Part shown: piece by piece, positions 28,101 to 38,313 of the stretch
How positions within the stretch are numbered: position 1 is the stretch's first letter
Layout: each line of letters begins with the position of its first letter
Assembly: GCA_965644315.1 (NCBI GenBank)
Contig: CBFFRQ010000069.1
Coordinates: forward strand, 1 to 64,000
Direction of reading: 5' to 3'
DNA: 64,000 nt
DNA from: Caecitellus pseudoparvulus
Taxonomy: Eukaryota > Bigyra: Bicosoecida
Notes under the pieces: generated by a model
Databases searched by the model: none
What the model was told of the DNA's origin: nothing
What the model saw: the letters and a program-made list of their open reading frames with translations, nothing else
Made by a program: the position numbers and the translations under genes

Positions 28101-30587
28101 GGAGTGGGGCTTGCAGCACCCTGCGCCTTGCCCGCTCCACTGCTGGCGGAGTCTGTCCCAGCTGCGTGCAGCGTCGTGGCACGCACGCCCTCCCCCCGCA
28201 GCTCCAACCATGCCTGGGGCAGGGTCCCAGTGAACGGGGTGCTCTTGAGCACAGCAGAGGGGTCGTCCAGGTCCAGGGCGGCGATGAGGTCTCCTGGCGC
28301 CAGGATGCTGCCTTCAGCCTTGGCAAAGTGAATGTGCCCAGCCTCGGGCGCCAGCAGTGGCAGGTACATCTTCATGACCTCCACCTGCGCATACGCCGTC
28401 CCTTTCGCGACGTGGGCCCCATCCGCCACCATGCACTTTGCCAGCTTGCCCGTCTGGGACGCGCGCAGCTGGGTGGGGTCGTACTCCTCTGTAAACATGC
28501 AAGTGGCGCCGTCCACCATGAGGCGCAGGCCGCTGGCCTCCTCCTGCCCGTACACCACGTGGGACTTGCCCCCCACCACCACGAGCATGCCGGAGTCGGC
28601 CAGCTCGCGCAGGTGCACGTCGGCAGCCGTGCCACCAATGGACACCTCCATGCTCGTGGGGGACAGCGCGCTGGCCTGAAAGCCAAACTTGACGTCGTCG
28701 TAGATGAGCTCCGGCGAGCAGTGCAGGGACAGCAAGTCGGGGGAGGGTAGCTGGCCGCGCTTGACGCACGCGACGTACTCCGCGCGCCGGGCCTTGAACT
28801 CGCCCTGCGCTGTCCACACCGCGCCCAGCACCGCGATGAGGATGGCGGGGGGCTTGGTCGGCGTGAGGTTGCTGGAGATGCGGCGGTCCAGCCACTGCGT
28901 GTGGATGGCGTTGGCCCGGAAGTCAGCCGTCTGCAGGAGGTCTGCGAGGTACTCCACAGTGGTGTGGATGTCTCCCCGGATGGACACCTCCTTCAGCACC
29001 ATGACCATCTTGCGCCGGGCGTCCTCCCGGTCCGCCCCCCACGCAAACAGGTGCCCGATCTGGCTGTCGGCGAACTCGTGCACGCGGCCTGTGCCGTCCA
29101 CGGAAAAGTACCCCCACACGTCGGGGATGGAGCGGAAGTTCAACTCCTCCACCGCGCCGCTGGTGGGCTGGAAGCCAGAGTCGGGGTTCTCCGCAGTGAT
29201 GCGCGCAGCAATGACGTGCCCCCCCGGCAAGCACTGCTGTGCAGTGGCAAAGTCGATGGTTGAATCCCCCGTCGGCGCACAGCCGTACAGCCGCCGAATG
29301 TCAGGAATGCGGTGCAGGGGAATGCCCATGGCCACATGCAGCTGGGCTGCTGGCAAGTTCACACCGGTGATCATCTCTGTCACTGGGTGCTCCACCTGCA
29401 GACGGGGATTGAGCTCCAGGAAGGCAAAGGTGTACCGTTCACTATCAGGGGCGTCGGCGGGCACCTCCCCCGTCGCCGCCCGGTCTGCAAAGAGGTACTC
29501 CACCGTGCCCGTGTTGGCATAGCCCACCTCCTCTGCCAGCGCAACAGCAGCAGCTTCCATCCGCCGCCACACGCTGGGCGGCGCGGCCAGCACTGGCCCC
29601 TCCTCGATGATCTTCTGGTGCCGCCGCTGCACGGAGCAGTCGCGCCCCGCCAGGGAGATGGCGGTGCCGTACTCATCTGCCAGCAGCTGCACTTCCAGGT
29701 GCCTCGCGGCGCTGACGAGGCGCATGAGGAAGATGGGCGAGCCGGGCACCTCCCCCGCCACCGCCTCGAACGCTGCGGGCAGGTCGGCCATGTCCGTCAC
29801 CTTGCGGATGCCCTTGCCGCCTCCCCCCTCTGACGCCTTGATCATGAGGGGAAACCCCACGCGTTCAGCGGCAGAGGCTGCCTCCGCCACGCTTTTGACA
29901 CTGGCCGAGTCAATGAGCGCCTGGGACAGCCCCTCCGTGGCGTACTTGACCCGGACGTCGGCGCCGTTCCACGCGATGGTGGGCACGCCAGCGGACTGGG
30001 CGATGATGGTGGAGCCAATCTTGTCCCCCAGCGCTCGCATGGCGGCACCAGAGGGCCCGATGAACTTGATGTTGTTCGCCTTCAGCGTGTCTGGCAGCGT
30101 TGGGTACTCGCTGGCGTGCCCCCACCCCGCCCACACCGCATCGGCCCGAACTGCCTGTGCTTTCTCTACAATGAGGCGCACGTTGGCGTAGTTGTTGTTG
30201 TTGGAGCCGCCTGGCACTTCGACGAACTCGTCTGCCATGCGAATGTACTCGGCATTCGCACGCAGGTCCTCTGGCGTCGTCATGACGATGAATTGGACCT
30301 GCAGGGAGACGCCAGTCGGGGCATGCGGAAAACGAATGGCTGCCGGGTGTCCGCCAGCGCGGGCCGGCAGAGCTACCGCCTCATGTTGCAGAGCAAGGGG
30401 CCCCAGGCTGGCACCGTGCATCACTCACAGCTCTCTCGTTTCCAAGGGTGTCGTATGCCCATCGCCGGATGCTGCGAATGCACTTGACAGCTGCAATGCC
30501 ATTGTTGGCCACCAGCACTCGACTGAGTGCCTGTGTGCCTCCCAGCGCCTTGACGTAGTCCTTCAAGCTTGAGGTGGATGATGCCAT
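22193..30587 (-). CDS. ACC: Acetyl-CoA carboxylase, multidomain homomeric type
   Basis: Two exons, 30587-30429 and 30298-22193 (intron 130 nt), give about 2754 aa. It carboxylates acetyl-CoA to malonyl-CoA, the committed step of fatty-acid synthesis. Order of domains: biotin carboxylase from the N-terminus ([20 protein letters not shown] across the intron, then ATP-grasp [10 protein letters not shown] and [12 protein letters not shown]); biotin carrier with the biotin Lys in EVMKM at about residue 696; a long central region; and carboxyltransferase from about residue 2000 ([30 protein letters not shown]). It is longer than the usual 2200-2450 aa because of low-complexity linkers rich in Ala, Ser and Pro in the central part. 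There is no obvious transit peptide, so it is probably cytosolic. A second ATG at 30626 is possible. ATTTCCGCA lies 80 bp upstream of the start, and a TTTTCCGCA variant lies in the intron. Confidence 0.95.
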
Positions 30588-31050
30588 TCTTCCTTGTGTA
30601 TTCGTACTAATCCGCTTCTCGCGCACGGCCTTTCCCGGCTTGCGTGACGGCGCTCGTGTCCCGCCCTGCGGAAATCGCGCAAGCCAGAAAGCACGTCAGC
30701 TTGCAGAGGGAGGAGTCCCGAGATGCGGCACCCTCCTGCAGCCTGTCAAGCGTCGCCCTTGAATGTTGGAGGGTGTTGGGAATTTGGGCATTTCGCATAG
30801 CACTCTGCTTGCGGGGGTGGTGCTCGTCTCACCTGAACTGCTTTGGCAAACTAAATCGCTACAACAGGCTGCTGAGCGCAAGGGCAGTGCCTGTACGGGC
30901 GATTTCAGCGCGGGCATGGGGTTTACCCTACTTTCCTGAGCAAACCTTGTCTGGCATGCCATCCGTGCGACCGCCAAATCTCCAGTGCCAGCACTGCATG
31001 GTGCCACAAAAAATACCTTATAGACGCAGCAAACCTCGGCCTGGCATCAA
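30588..31050. other. Intergenic region upstream of ACC
   Basis: Contains ATTTCCGCA in ACC sense at 30667-30675 and no supported gene up to the tRNA. Confidence 0.5.
30667..30675 (-). promoter_or_regulatory. ATTTCCGCA motif upstream of ACC
   Basis: Sense orientation relative to ACC, about 80 bp upstream of the chosen ATG. A second, TTTTCCGCA, lies in ACC intron 1 at 30324-30332. Confidence 0.45.
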
Positions 31051-31123
31051 ACCTTGCTAGCTCAGTTGGTAGAGCGTACGACTCTTAATCGTACGGTCAC
31101 GGGATCGAGACCCGTGTGAGGTG
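31051..31123 (+). tRNA. trnK-CTT: tRNA-Lys (anticodon CTT)
   Basis: A full cloverleaf of 73 nt without intron. Acceptor ACCTTGC/GTGAGGT (two G:T pairs); D arm GCTC-AGTTGGTA-GAGC; anticodon arm TACGA-CTCTTAA-TCGTA with CTT at positions 34-36; variable loop CGGTC; T arm ACGGG-ATCGAGA-CCCGT; discriminator G. The A box (TAGCTCAGTTGG) and B box (GGGATCGAGACCC) are intact, and T6 at 31125-31130 is the Pol III terminator. CCA is not encoded, as expected in eukaryotes. Confidence 0.97.
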
Positions 31124-31124
31124 C

Positions 31125-31130
31125 TTTTTT
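31125..31130 (+). terminator. Pol III T6 terminator of tRNA-Lys
   Basis: Six T residues one base after the discriminator base. Confidence 0.9.
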
Positions 31131-31206
31131 GCCTAAACTGAAGCCGCCACCCCATGGTCTTGAGAAAAATCCAATGAGAACATAATCAACGCAGCAAATG
31201 CATTAA

Positions 31207-33489
31207 CTAGGGCAGGGGGATTGCTTGCCGGATGTACGCGTACTCGTGTTCGAACGCGCTGCGGAGAGTTGGCATGGGCTCCCAGGCCCGGTTGATGAGG
31301 CTGGCCACTTGGCTGGACGGGATGCTGGCTCTGGGCTGGGATGATGGGGCCCCGTGGCTTTGGTGCATGCCAAGAAGTGTCTGTGCACCCGAATAGAAGG
31401 CTTCCAGCTGTGCTTGCCAGGAACGGTGTGTGCTGGCCATCCGATGCAAAGCCTGAGTGCAGTGCTCCCGGTCCACGTCGGTCAGCGAGGCAGACGCCAG
31501 CTCTGCTTCGCCGAGCTGGATCAAGCCAAGCATCTGCAACCCGGCTTTCTGCATGTCGACGATTTTCTGGCTGATCCAGGACTTGGCCTCGTCGTAGGGC
31601 AAGAGACCGGAAGCAGCTGACGTGTGTGCAGGCTCGGCAGCATGCCACTGACCAGCTCCAGGTGCTGAAGCCTGCGAGGCTGGGGCAGACGAATAGGGCA
31701 GGCCCACAGGGGCGGTGTAGGCGTCAGCACTGGCTGCAGCCATGGGCATGCCAATGGGGAGTGCCAGTTCTGCGTCTTCGTCCTCCGCGGAATCATGGCT
31801 GTGCTGTGCCACGTGAAACACTTCCTCCGTCGCAGGTCGGTGCAAGCCCAGCGGCGCCAGCCCTGGGGGTGCGCGAGACTGTCTTGGCAAAGTAGGCGCG
31901 GGAGCTGGAGCAGCATGGGTGGCAGGGGCGGGACGGGGAGCTGCAGCGGCTTGCACCGTGGCAGGCAAGACGCTGGCTGCAGCACCCTGCGCCACTTCGG
32001 GCGGGGAGAGCAAGTACAGCATCCGAGCCATGTCACTCCCCTTGCCTATGAGCTCTAGCGGCGTCTTGCGCCTGTTTGGGTCGACATGCAACAGCTCGAG
32101 GCAAGCGTTGCTAACGCGCTTGAGCTCGTCGCTGGGCCTGGTGCTCGCGGCCGGGATGAGTTTGGGCAAGGCGTACACGGGCTCTGCCACCGCAGAGCCC
32201 CAGTCAAAGCCGGTGTAGGTGCTGGGCATACTGCGACAGGGATGGACTCCTCGTGCGAGTTCTTTGTGCACTTTGGTTTGGGCCGTCGAGCTTGGGCACA
32301 GCCCCGGCAAGAACACCGCCATCCTCCAATACCAACGCCTGATGTCGCCGGAGGCGTACATCTCTGCCAACATCAATGCCCATGCTTCGGTATCCGAAGC
32401 CTCTGATTGTTGGCTGAGCTGGCCCTGCAGCTGCTTGGCACGGCACCTCATCCCCCAGGACACTGAGTGGGCGTGTCCGCGCAGTACCATGTCCAGCACC
32501 AACCCGAGGCTCCACGCATCGAACCGATCCCCACGCACAAGCGGCGGGGGTGAGGGCAGGTAGTCACTCGGGCAGGCCTCGGGTGGGGCTTGTGGGGACA
32601 GGCCAACGCTGGGGCGGAGGTCCAGCGTTTCAAAGGGCTGCCCGCCTGGAGTTGGCGGGGCACCCGAGCGCCGCCTCCAGCTCCTGCAAAGGCCGAGGTC
32701 GATGATCCTCACGCCATCCCCTGAGAACCTGTCGTTCTTCCCTGAAATGTCTGGCTGCTGGGTGTGCCAGCTTCGAGTGAACATGATGTTGTCGGCCTTG
32801 AGGTCGAGGTGGGCCAGGTCGTTGCGGTGCATGAACGCCAAACCACGCAGCAACTGCGCCAACATGACCTCAGTGCACCGCAACACTCGCGCGCGTGTTT
32901 GCTGCATCTGTGCCACGTCCTGCATGATGTGCCGCAACTCCTTGTTCAGCCTGGGCAGCACGAGGTACAGCTGCTTGCTGCACACGCTGGCAGTGTGCGT
33001 GGACCGGTTGAACATGCCGTGCACGCGGTGGATGGGGGGGTGCTCAGAAACAGAGATGCCCTCTCCCAAGCTCAAGCAGAGGTTCTGGTACCCCTGTGCA
33101 ATGAGGGCTTCCTCCGTCTGGCCCTTGCACATGCTCGTGTGTGCGTCGTGGGCAGCCTGGCTGGCAGCTTTGGACAGGTGGGCCATGGCTCGGCACTCGA
33201 TGGAGGCACAGTCCCCCAAGCTCTGCTCCTTCACCACGACTGAGGCAGGGCGGCCATCTGCGCCGAGAATGTTGTACACCGCCCCGTACCCCCCTGGCTC
33301 CGACACGAGCCCGTTGCCGGGGAAGCGCTGGGTGCCGAACCTCAGAGTGCCTTCATCGACCCTGTCATCCACCAGGCCAGCACCCGCGATGGTGAATGTC
33401 TGGGCGTGACCTGTTTCCTTGTTCTTAAACACCAGCTGGGTGTGCATGCATGAGTCTCTCCTTTCCACCACAAAGGGAACCCGCTTCAT
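31207..33489 (-). CDS. Atypical Ser/Thr protein kinase with DLG motif
   Basis: 760 aa from the ATG at 33489 (MKRVPFVVERR); an in-frame ATG at 33549 would add 20 residues. Kinase features in order: Gly-rich loop GGYGAVYNI, VVVKEQ (candidate VAIK Lys), catalytic loop HLDLKADNIMF with the active Asp, IIDLGLCR in place of DFG, and DAWSLGLVLDMVLRG as the F-helix. A long insert lies between DLG and the activation-segment end, with Pro-rich SPPPLVRGDRFD. The C-terminal half is Ala/Pro-rich, followed by a helical end (SQVASLINRAWEPM). All main catalytic residues are present, so activity is possible. The family is not recognised. It is the first of four minus-strand genes in a row. Confidence 0.75.
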   Translation of the reverse strand: MKRVPFVVERRDSCMHTQLVFKNKETGHAQTFTIAGAGLVDDRVDEGTLRFGTQRFPGNGLVSEPGGYGAVYNILGADGRPASVVVKEQSLGDCASIECRAMAHLSKAASQAAHDAHTSMCKGQTEEALIAQGYQNLCLSLGEGISVSEHPPIHRVHGMFNRSTHTASVCSKQLYLVLPRLNKELRHIMQDVAQMQQTRARVLRCTEVMLAQLLRGLAFMHRNDLAHLDLKADNIMFTRSWHTQQPDISGKNDRFSGDGVRIIDLGLCRSWRRRSGAPPTPGGQPFETLDLRPSVGLSPQAPPEACPSDYLPSPPPLVRGDRFDAWSLGLVLDMVLRGHAHSVSWGMRCRAKQLQGQLSQQSEASDTEAWALMLAEMYASGDIRRWYWRMAVFLPGLCPSSTAQTKVHKELARGVHPCRSMPSTYTGFDWGSAVAEPVYALPKLIPAASTRPSDELKRVSNACLELLHVDPNRRKTPLELIGKGSDMARMLYLLSPPEVAQGAAASVLPATVQAAAAPRPAPATHAAPAPAPTLPRQSRAPPGLAPLGLHRPATEEVFHVAQHSHDSAEDEDAELALPIGMPMAAASADAYTAPVGLPYSSAPASQASAPGAGQWHAAEPAHTSAASGLLPYDEAKSWISQKIVDMQKAGLQMLGLIQLGEAELASASLTDVDREHCTQALHRMASTHRSWQAQLEAFYSGAQTLLGMHQSHGAPSSQPRASIPSSQVASLINRAWEPMPTLRSAFEHEYAYIRQAIPLP

Positions 33490-33699
33490 GGTGCTGGTGT
33501 CGGGGGTTCTGCTCCACCACGCCAACACCACCCCTGCAAGCAAACACACGCCACTGCAGCGGAGTCAGCACACTGTCAAGGACGCGCCAGGTGCAGAATT
33601 CAACCAATGCATCCGGTCTCAGCCGGATCGCTCGCAGTATGCATTGTGCTGCGGAGGGGCCAGTGCCCGCCATCACTTGCAGCAAGCTGCATGCCCACA

Positions 33700-34548
33700 T
33701 CATGACAGCTGCTCCAGCGTGATGCGTCGCCGGCGCTTGGCACCACTGCGCACTGTCGCAGAGCCGACCTTCGGCTCAGGGGAAGGTGGACTGGCCAGGG
33801 AGGCGAGGGAGGGGATGGCACCAGAGGGCGAACGAGCCACGGTGGGCCGTGGTGAAGCGGAAGGTGGTCCGTGTGCGGGCCCGTCCCCATGGCCTTGCCC
33901 CTCGTGCATGACCAGCAGCATGGCCTGCAACTTGGACACTTGTTCCCGCAGGAAGCTGCACGTCTCCTGCAACGACGCAACCGTCGCCTCGTTGTCCTGC
34001 AAGCGCGCCAGCACCGATGCGATGCCGAGGTCCTCTGCAGTGCGAGGCGCCTCCCCGGCCGAGCCCAAGGCGTACAGCGTCACGCTGCTGGTGTTCAGGC
34101 ACACGGCATCTCGCGCTGCATCCATGCGGCCTGATGTGGTGCGGTACACCTTGCCCACAGGCGTGCTGCACCGCGTGCAGAGGGCCATGTTGAACGCGCT
34201 GCCCTTGTCGAAGCCAACGCTGGAAACGGACATCTCTTGCGCTGCTCGCACGCCCCCAGCCGTGGACACGCAGACGACCTTCAGCTCAGGAATGTCACAC
34301 ACGTAGGAGGTCGTGTCTGCCAGGATTTCGCGGCAGGCCGAGCATTGCCAGACCGCAGCAGACTGGCCCCCTCCAGACGCAGACGCGCCAACATTGCTCG
34401 GCTCAGGCTCTGCCCTCGTACCGGGCGAGGGACCCCCTGCCGAAAGAGCTGCTGCCTGTGCCTTGAACTGTCCAATTGTCGTGTCCAGCTCTCCAGCTCT
34501 GCGGGGCACTGGCCTCCGTGGTTCGGGAGGGGGCATGCTCTGCGCCAT
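33700..34548 (-). CDS. Mis18-like (Yippee/Mis18 fold) centromere protein
   Basis: 282 aa from the ATG at 34548 (MAQSMPPPEPRR). This start is preferred over the one at 34599 because ATTTCCGCA lies directly in front of it, as at the ankyrin gene. The core is a Mis18/Yippee zinc domain: WQCSACREIL (first C-x2-C), LCTRCSTPVGKVYR (second C-x2-C), then a VCLNTSSVTLYALGS strand typical of Mis18. A coiled coil follows (IASVLARLQDNEATVASLQE), as in human MIS18A/B, and a basic C-terminus (AKRRRRITLEQLS). In animals and fission yeast Mis18 recruits the CENP-A chaperone to centromeres after mitosis. The assignment rests on motif order; a Yippee-type protein is the alternative. Confidence 0.7.
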   Translation of the reverse strand: MAQSMPPPEPRRPVPRRAGELDTTIGQFKAQAAALSAGGPSPGTRAEPEPSNVGASASGGGQSAAVWQCSACREILADTTSYVCDIPELKVVCVSTAGGVRAAQEMSVSSVGFDKGSAFNMALCTRCSTPVGKVYRTTSGRMDAARDAVCLNTSSVTLYALGSAGEAPRTAEDLGIASVLARLQDNEATVASLQETCSFLREQVSKLQAMLLVMHEGQGHGDGPAHGPPSASPRPTVARSPSGAIPSLASLASPPSPEPKVGSATVRSGAKRRRRITLEQLS

Positions 34549-34551
34549 GCC

Positions 34552-34560
34552 TGCGGAAAT
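34552..34560 (-). promoter_or_regulatory. ATTTCCGCA motif immediately upstream of the Mis18-like start codon
   Basis: On the coding strand the string reads GCAATTTCCGCAGGC followed by ATG. The ankyrin gene has the same GCAATTTCCGCA fused to its ATG. It is a candidate initiator-like or leader element. Confidence 0.5.
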
Positions 34561-34726
34561 TGCTTGTGGCGCGCTGCACGCTGTGCCTGAAAGCGGCACC
34601 TCAGCGAGGCGTCGAACGAATTCGAGTCGAGATTGGTGTGGATTAGTAACATCTTCGCTCAGTACTTTATATTTTCTGCCTGGAGTTGGATTATGCCGTG
34701 AGGTCGTACCGCGTGGTGGTTTGACA

Positions 34727-36216
34727 TCAGCACGCTGAGGCTGGTCTCACACGCGACTGCCGCAGAATCAGCTTTGCTGCCTCCCGACGCGACGCTGGGG
34801 CGCCCGTGGCATGATCCACAATCGTAGAAAACGCGCCAGCAGTCCGAGGCCTGCTTTTGGCCGAAGCGGGCCGGCTGGATGAGCGGCGAGGTGCTCTGGT
34901 CGTCGTGCGCAAGGCGTGCGTGCGCGCAGAGGCTGGGCGACCCTTGCCACCCCTGTCCCGAGCTGCAAATATTCCTTTCGGCACCTTGTTGGCATCCACG
35001 GGACGGCTTGTACCCTGCGCCCTCACGCGGGCCTGGCGCTGGGCTGCAGGCGTGGCCTCGCGGGCGCTCCCTGGCTTGGACGGAAGACCGAGAGCGTGCA
35101 GGTGAACCTCCCGAACAGACACGCCATGTGCAACAACGCTGGATGCACGACCACGATGCTTAAATTGCACAGGGGGTGGTGGAGATGCGAATGCAGCCAG
35201 CTTTCGTCGCTGGCGCTGCACTTCCTCGAGCCGGGAACTCGCTTTGTCTGTGTCTGGACGGATACGCGCGGGACCCTCGGGCCCTGGCGGCGGGGAATCG
35301 GCCGAGGTGGGCCTGCGTGCTTTCAATTTCACAATCCGTTTTTCCAGCATGGCACACCTCTCCGTCGCGATGCCGCGCTCCATTCGCTCGCGGGCCAACT
35401 CCTGCTCCACTCGGTCCAAGTGCTGCAGAACGTGTGCTGCCGCCTCCCGGGTGGACTGCACTGTGGACTGCAGCAGCTCAAACTCCTTCAGTTTCTCCTG
35501 CACTGTGCTTGCGACGTCCTCGTTGGCCAGCCGCCGTTGCTCCCCGCGCGCCTTCGCGAGCGCTGCGTGGAAAGCCACCTCCAACTGCTTGCTCTTGCTG
35601 CGTGCCTGCCGAGTGAGAAGCTCCACATGTGCCGCATGCGCTGCTTCCTGTTTCTGGCTCCTGACTTGCATCTCAGCCATTTGCTCCCGTGCGCGGTAGT
35701 ACAGCTCCTCAAACACCTGGGCAACCGCAAGGTGGTGCGTGCAGGGACCCGCAATCGCGCACTCCTTCCGTTACACGCACTGTATCCCCTGCACGATCGA
35801 TGGATGCATGTCTCAACTTGCTCGAAAGCCGCTGCTGGTCGAAGGCGGATGTGGCTTGGCTGGCGGCAGCCGATGCCGCATGCACGTCGTGCTGTGGGGA
35901 GGGAAGCACGGCTGTGCGCCCTGTGAGGGACTGCCCTGCAAACGCACCGCCTCACCTCTGCAGCGGCAAGCGCGCGTTCCTCGCGTGCAGTTTGCTGGGA
36001 CGCGCTGAGCCGTGTCTGTGCTTCCCTGGCAGCAAGCTGTGCTGCCTGCAGGGCTTCGTCCAGCTCCCGCTGAAGCCTTGTCGTTGCAGCTTCATCCACG
36101 ACCACACGGGGAGCGGCTCTGCGCCTGGCAGGGTTCAAAGGCAGGGTGTACAGCTCTGCAATCGATGGGGAGCGCTGGTCGTACTTTTGTTTGGAGGCGC
36201 TGCGCTTGCGCGGCAT
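34727..36216 (-). CDS. Coiled-coil protein with RPASA motifs, possibly ciliary
   Basis: Two exons, 36216-35956 and 35716-34727 (intron 239 nt, GTGAGG to CCCAG), give 416 aa; the intron could hide a small exon. A basic N-terminus (MPRKRSASKQ) is followed by a long coiled coil rich in Ala, Glu, Gln and Arg (ATTRLQRELDEALQAAQLAA, continuing through VFEELYYRAREQMAEMQ to about residue 230). The C-terminus is basic and carries RPASA or related motifs three times (GRPASART, SRPASAKSRP, RVRPASAC at the very end). Such motifs are frequent in flagellar and basal-body proteins of protists, so a ciliary role is a weak inference. No enzymatic domain is seen. Confidence 0.65.
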
Positions 36217-36352
36217 GGTGCTGGCGTTGACTCTGGGCAGCGAATTCCGCAGTGGGTACTCCTGCGGTCGCAAGAGGACAGGCCCCAGAAAGCTTGCAGG
36301 GCACGAAACACGTGGCTTCCGTGCGATGAGTTATCAATTTTGTTCAAGTCTA

Positions 36353-38145
36353 TCAGGCAGGCTCACTTGTGGGGCGGGTGCCGGCCGTCTCTTCAGCGGG
36401 CCCGCCCTGCTCGTCCCCCCGCAGCGCATGCACAACTCGGTTGAGCTCAATGACTTGCCCTGCCATGCGCTGGGCGTAGGTCCGTGACAGGCGCCGAGCG
36501 ACTGATGCAGCGCGCACCTTCAGCCTCGCCAGGGACTGCAGGTTCAACACAGGGGTGTAGGCAGTTGCAATCTCAGACTCCGTGACGTACGGCGCCATGC
36601 CCAGCTGTCCCGAGCGGGAGTTGGACTTGCTCAGCAGTGGCATGGGTGTATGCACCGTCGGGCCCAGCCCAGCGGTGTGCTCCACGGGCTCTCGGATCGC
36701 ATTCAGCTGCGACGCCATGACCGCGTCCCCCAACTCCTGTGCCATGCGCACGGCAGCCAGTCGCGCCTGGGACAGCCTGACCAGCAGCTCTTGCTGAGCC
36801 CCGTGCAGACGCAGGCTGGCGGAGAGGACGTCAGGCAAGGGCGCTGCAGATGGGCCGTGTGTGTGTGCTGGGGAGTGGCGGGAGGTGGACAGCACTGCGC
36901 TCTCGGCGACGTGCATGTCCGCCGTGGCAGGGGGCAGGCTCCCCCCCATGACCACCCACGGGTGCAGGGCCAGCTCCTCCACAGTGGCCCGGTCGGCCTC
37001 CTTCACGGCCAAGGCCTTGCTCAAGAAAGCTCGGCAGGGCCTGGAGCACTGCAGCCGGTCCAGGCGCAGCACAGGCGCCTGCAGTGCCTGCACCAACTCA
37101 GTGTGGCCAGTGGTTGCCGAGATGCCGTCCACCGGCATGTGCCCCGTCAGCATGGCAAAGAGAGTGCAGCCGAACGCCCAGACATCCGCCTTGCACGCTG
37201 AGAAGTCGTCCCCCGACACCATGTCCGGGCTGTGGAAGGTGGGCGTGCCCGCCGTGGCGCGAATGCGGTCCGAGTCCTCCGAATCATCAAAGACGTAGGC
37301 ACAGCCCAGGTCCGCCAGGCGCACCGCGGAGCCGGTGATGCTGGCCATGGGAGGCGCATCTGTAGGAGTGGAGGGGGCCTCACGAGCCAGCCCCTCCACT
37401 GTGGCCTCGGCCGGCGGCTCCCACTCGTCGCTCTGGCTCCACTGCCGCGCGATGAGCGGCAGCAGGGCAGGCCCCCCGCCAGAGGTGGTGGGAGGGGCAC
37501 GGGGGGCAGTCTCATGCACGATGAGAGGCTGAGTTAGCAGGATGTTCTCCGGCTTTAGGTCCCGGTGCACGACGCCGTTGGAGTGCAGGTAGTGCAGGCC
37601 AGACAAGATCTGCCGGGCCACAATGAGTGCTTCGCTCTCGTGAAACAGCGCTGACCCACCCGCTGCACTGCCTCGCCGGGAAAAGGTGTTGGATTCCTTG
37701 TCGTAGTCCATCAAGGAACCGTGGCTCGCCAGCTCCAACACTGCGGGGCAGGTGAGTGTTGGAGCCTGCAGGTGCGGAGTTTGGCGCAGGTGGGTGCGCC
37801 ACGGCACTCACCTAGGTGCAGCTCGTCACTGCCGTTGACCTCCAGCACGTCGATGAGCTGCAGAATGTTCTTGTGTTTCAGCTTCCTCTGCACTGCGATC
37901 TCGCGCTTGACACTGTCCAACTCGGTCGTCCTTTGGACTCGGCCGGCCACCTTGCGAAAGTGCCTCTTTCGCTTTAGCTGCTTCTTGTTCATGGTCTTGA
38001 TGGCCACAAACGTGCTGTGGCCTCGCACGTGTGCCCAGCTGGCTTTGTGCACAACGCCATGGGAACCCTTGCCGAGTTCATCCAGCAGCTCAAACTCGTT
38101 CATGCGCACGGGGTCACCACCCTCTTTCGCAACTGCTTCCGCCAT
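36353..38145 (-). CDS. CaMKK/LKB1-group-like Ser/Thr protein kinase
   Basis: Two exons, 38145-37812 and 37740-36353 (intron 71 nt), give 573 aa. The kinase domain starts at once: ELGKGSHGVVHKA (Gly-rich loop), VAIKTMNKKQLKRK (catalytic Lys, basic patch), KHKNILQLIDVLE, GVVHRDLKPENILL (catalytic Asp), VRLADLGCAYVF (DLG for DFG), then IRATAGTPTFHSPDM and ADVWAFGCTLFAMLTGHMP. The kinase residues between HRDLKPEN and DLG include an insert of about 60 aa. The activation segment and substrate-binding region resemble CaM-kinase-kinase/SnRK-activating kinases, which act upstream of AMPK/Snf1. A C-terminal helical region follows, without a clear calmodulin site. Divergent from the RING gene, with 168 bp between starts. 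Confidence 0.8.
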
Positions 38146-38313
38146 GGCACAGGCACACCTAAGTGGGGCCTGAGCCCCCGCAGCGGGGGGTGTGGGGGAC
38201 AAGGCCTTCACAACATCAAAACACCATGTGTGTAGCAGCTTCCACTCGCAGTGTCCGTGTGAGTGGTGCTGCGGAATTGTGTACAGAGCTAGGAGAAGTG
38301 TGAAAGTGTGCAC
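38146..38313. promoter_or_regulatory. Shared promoter of the CaMKK-like and RING genes
   Basis: 168 bp between two divergent start codons, so any core promoters must lie here or inside the genes. No TATA box is seen. Confidence 0.6.

Noticed and set aside
27554-28750. Plus-strand 398-codon frame inside ACC
   Set aside because: Antisense to conserved biotin-carrier and linker codons of ACC; long antisense frames are expected at this GC content.
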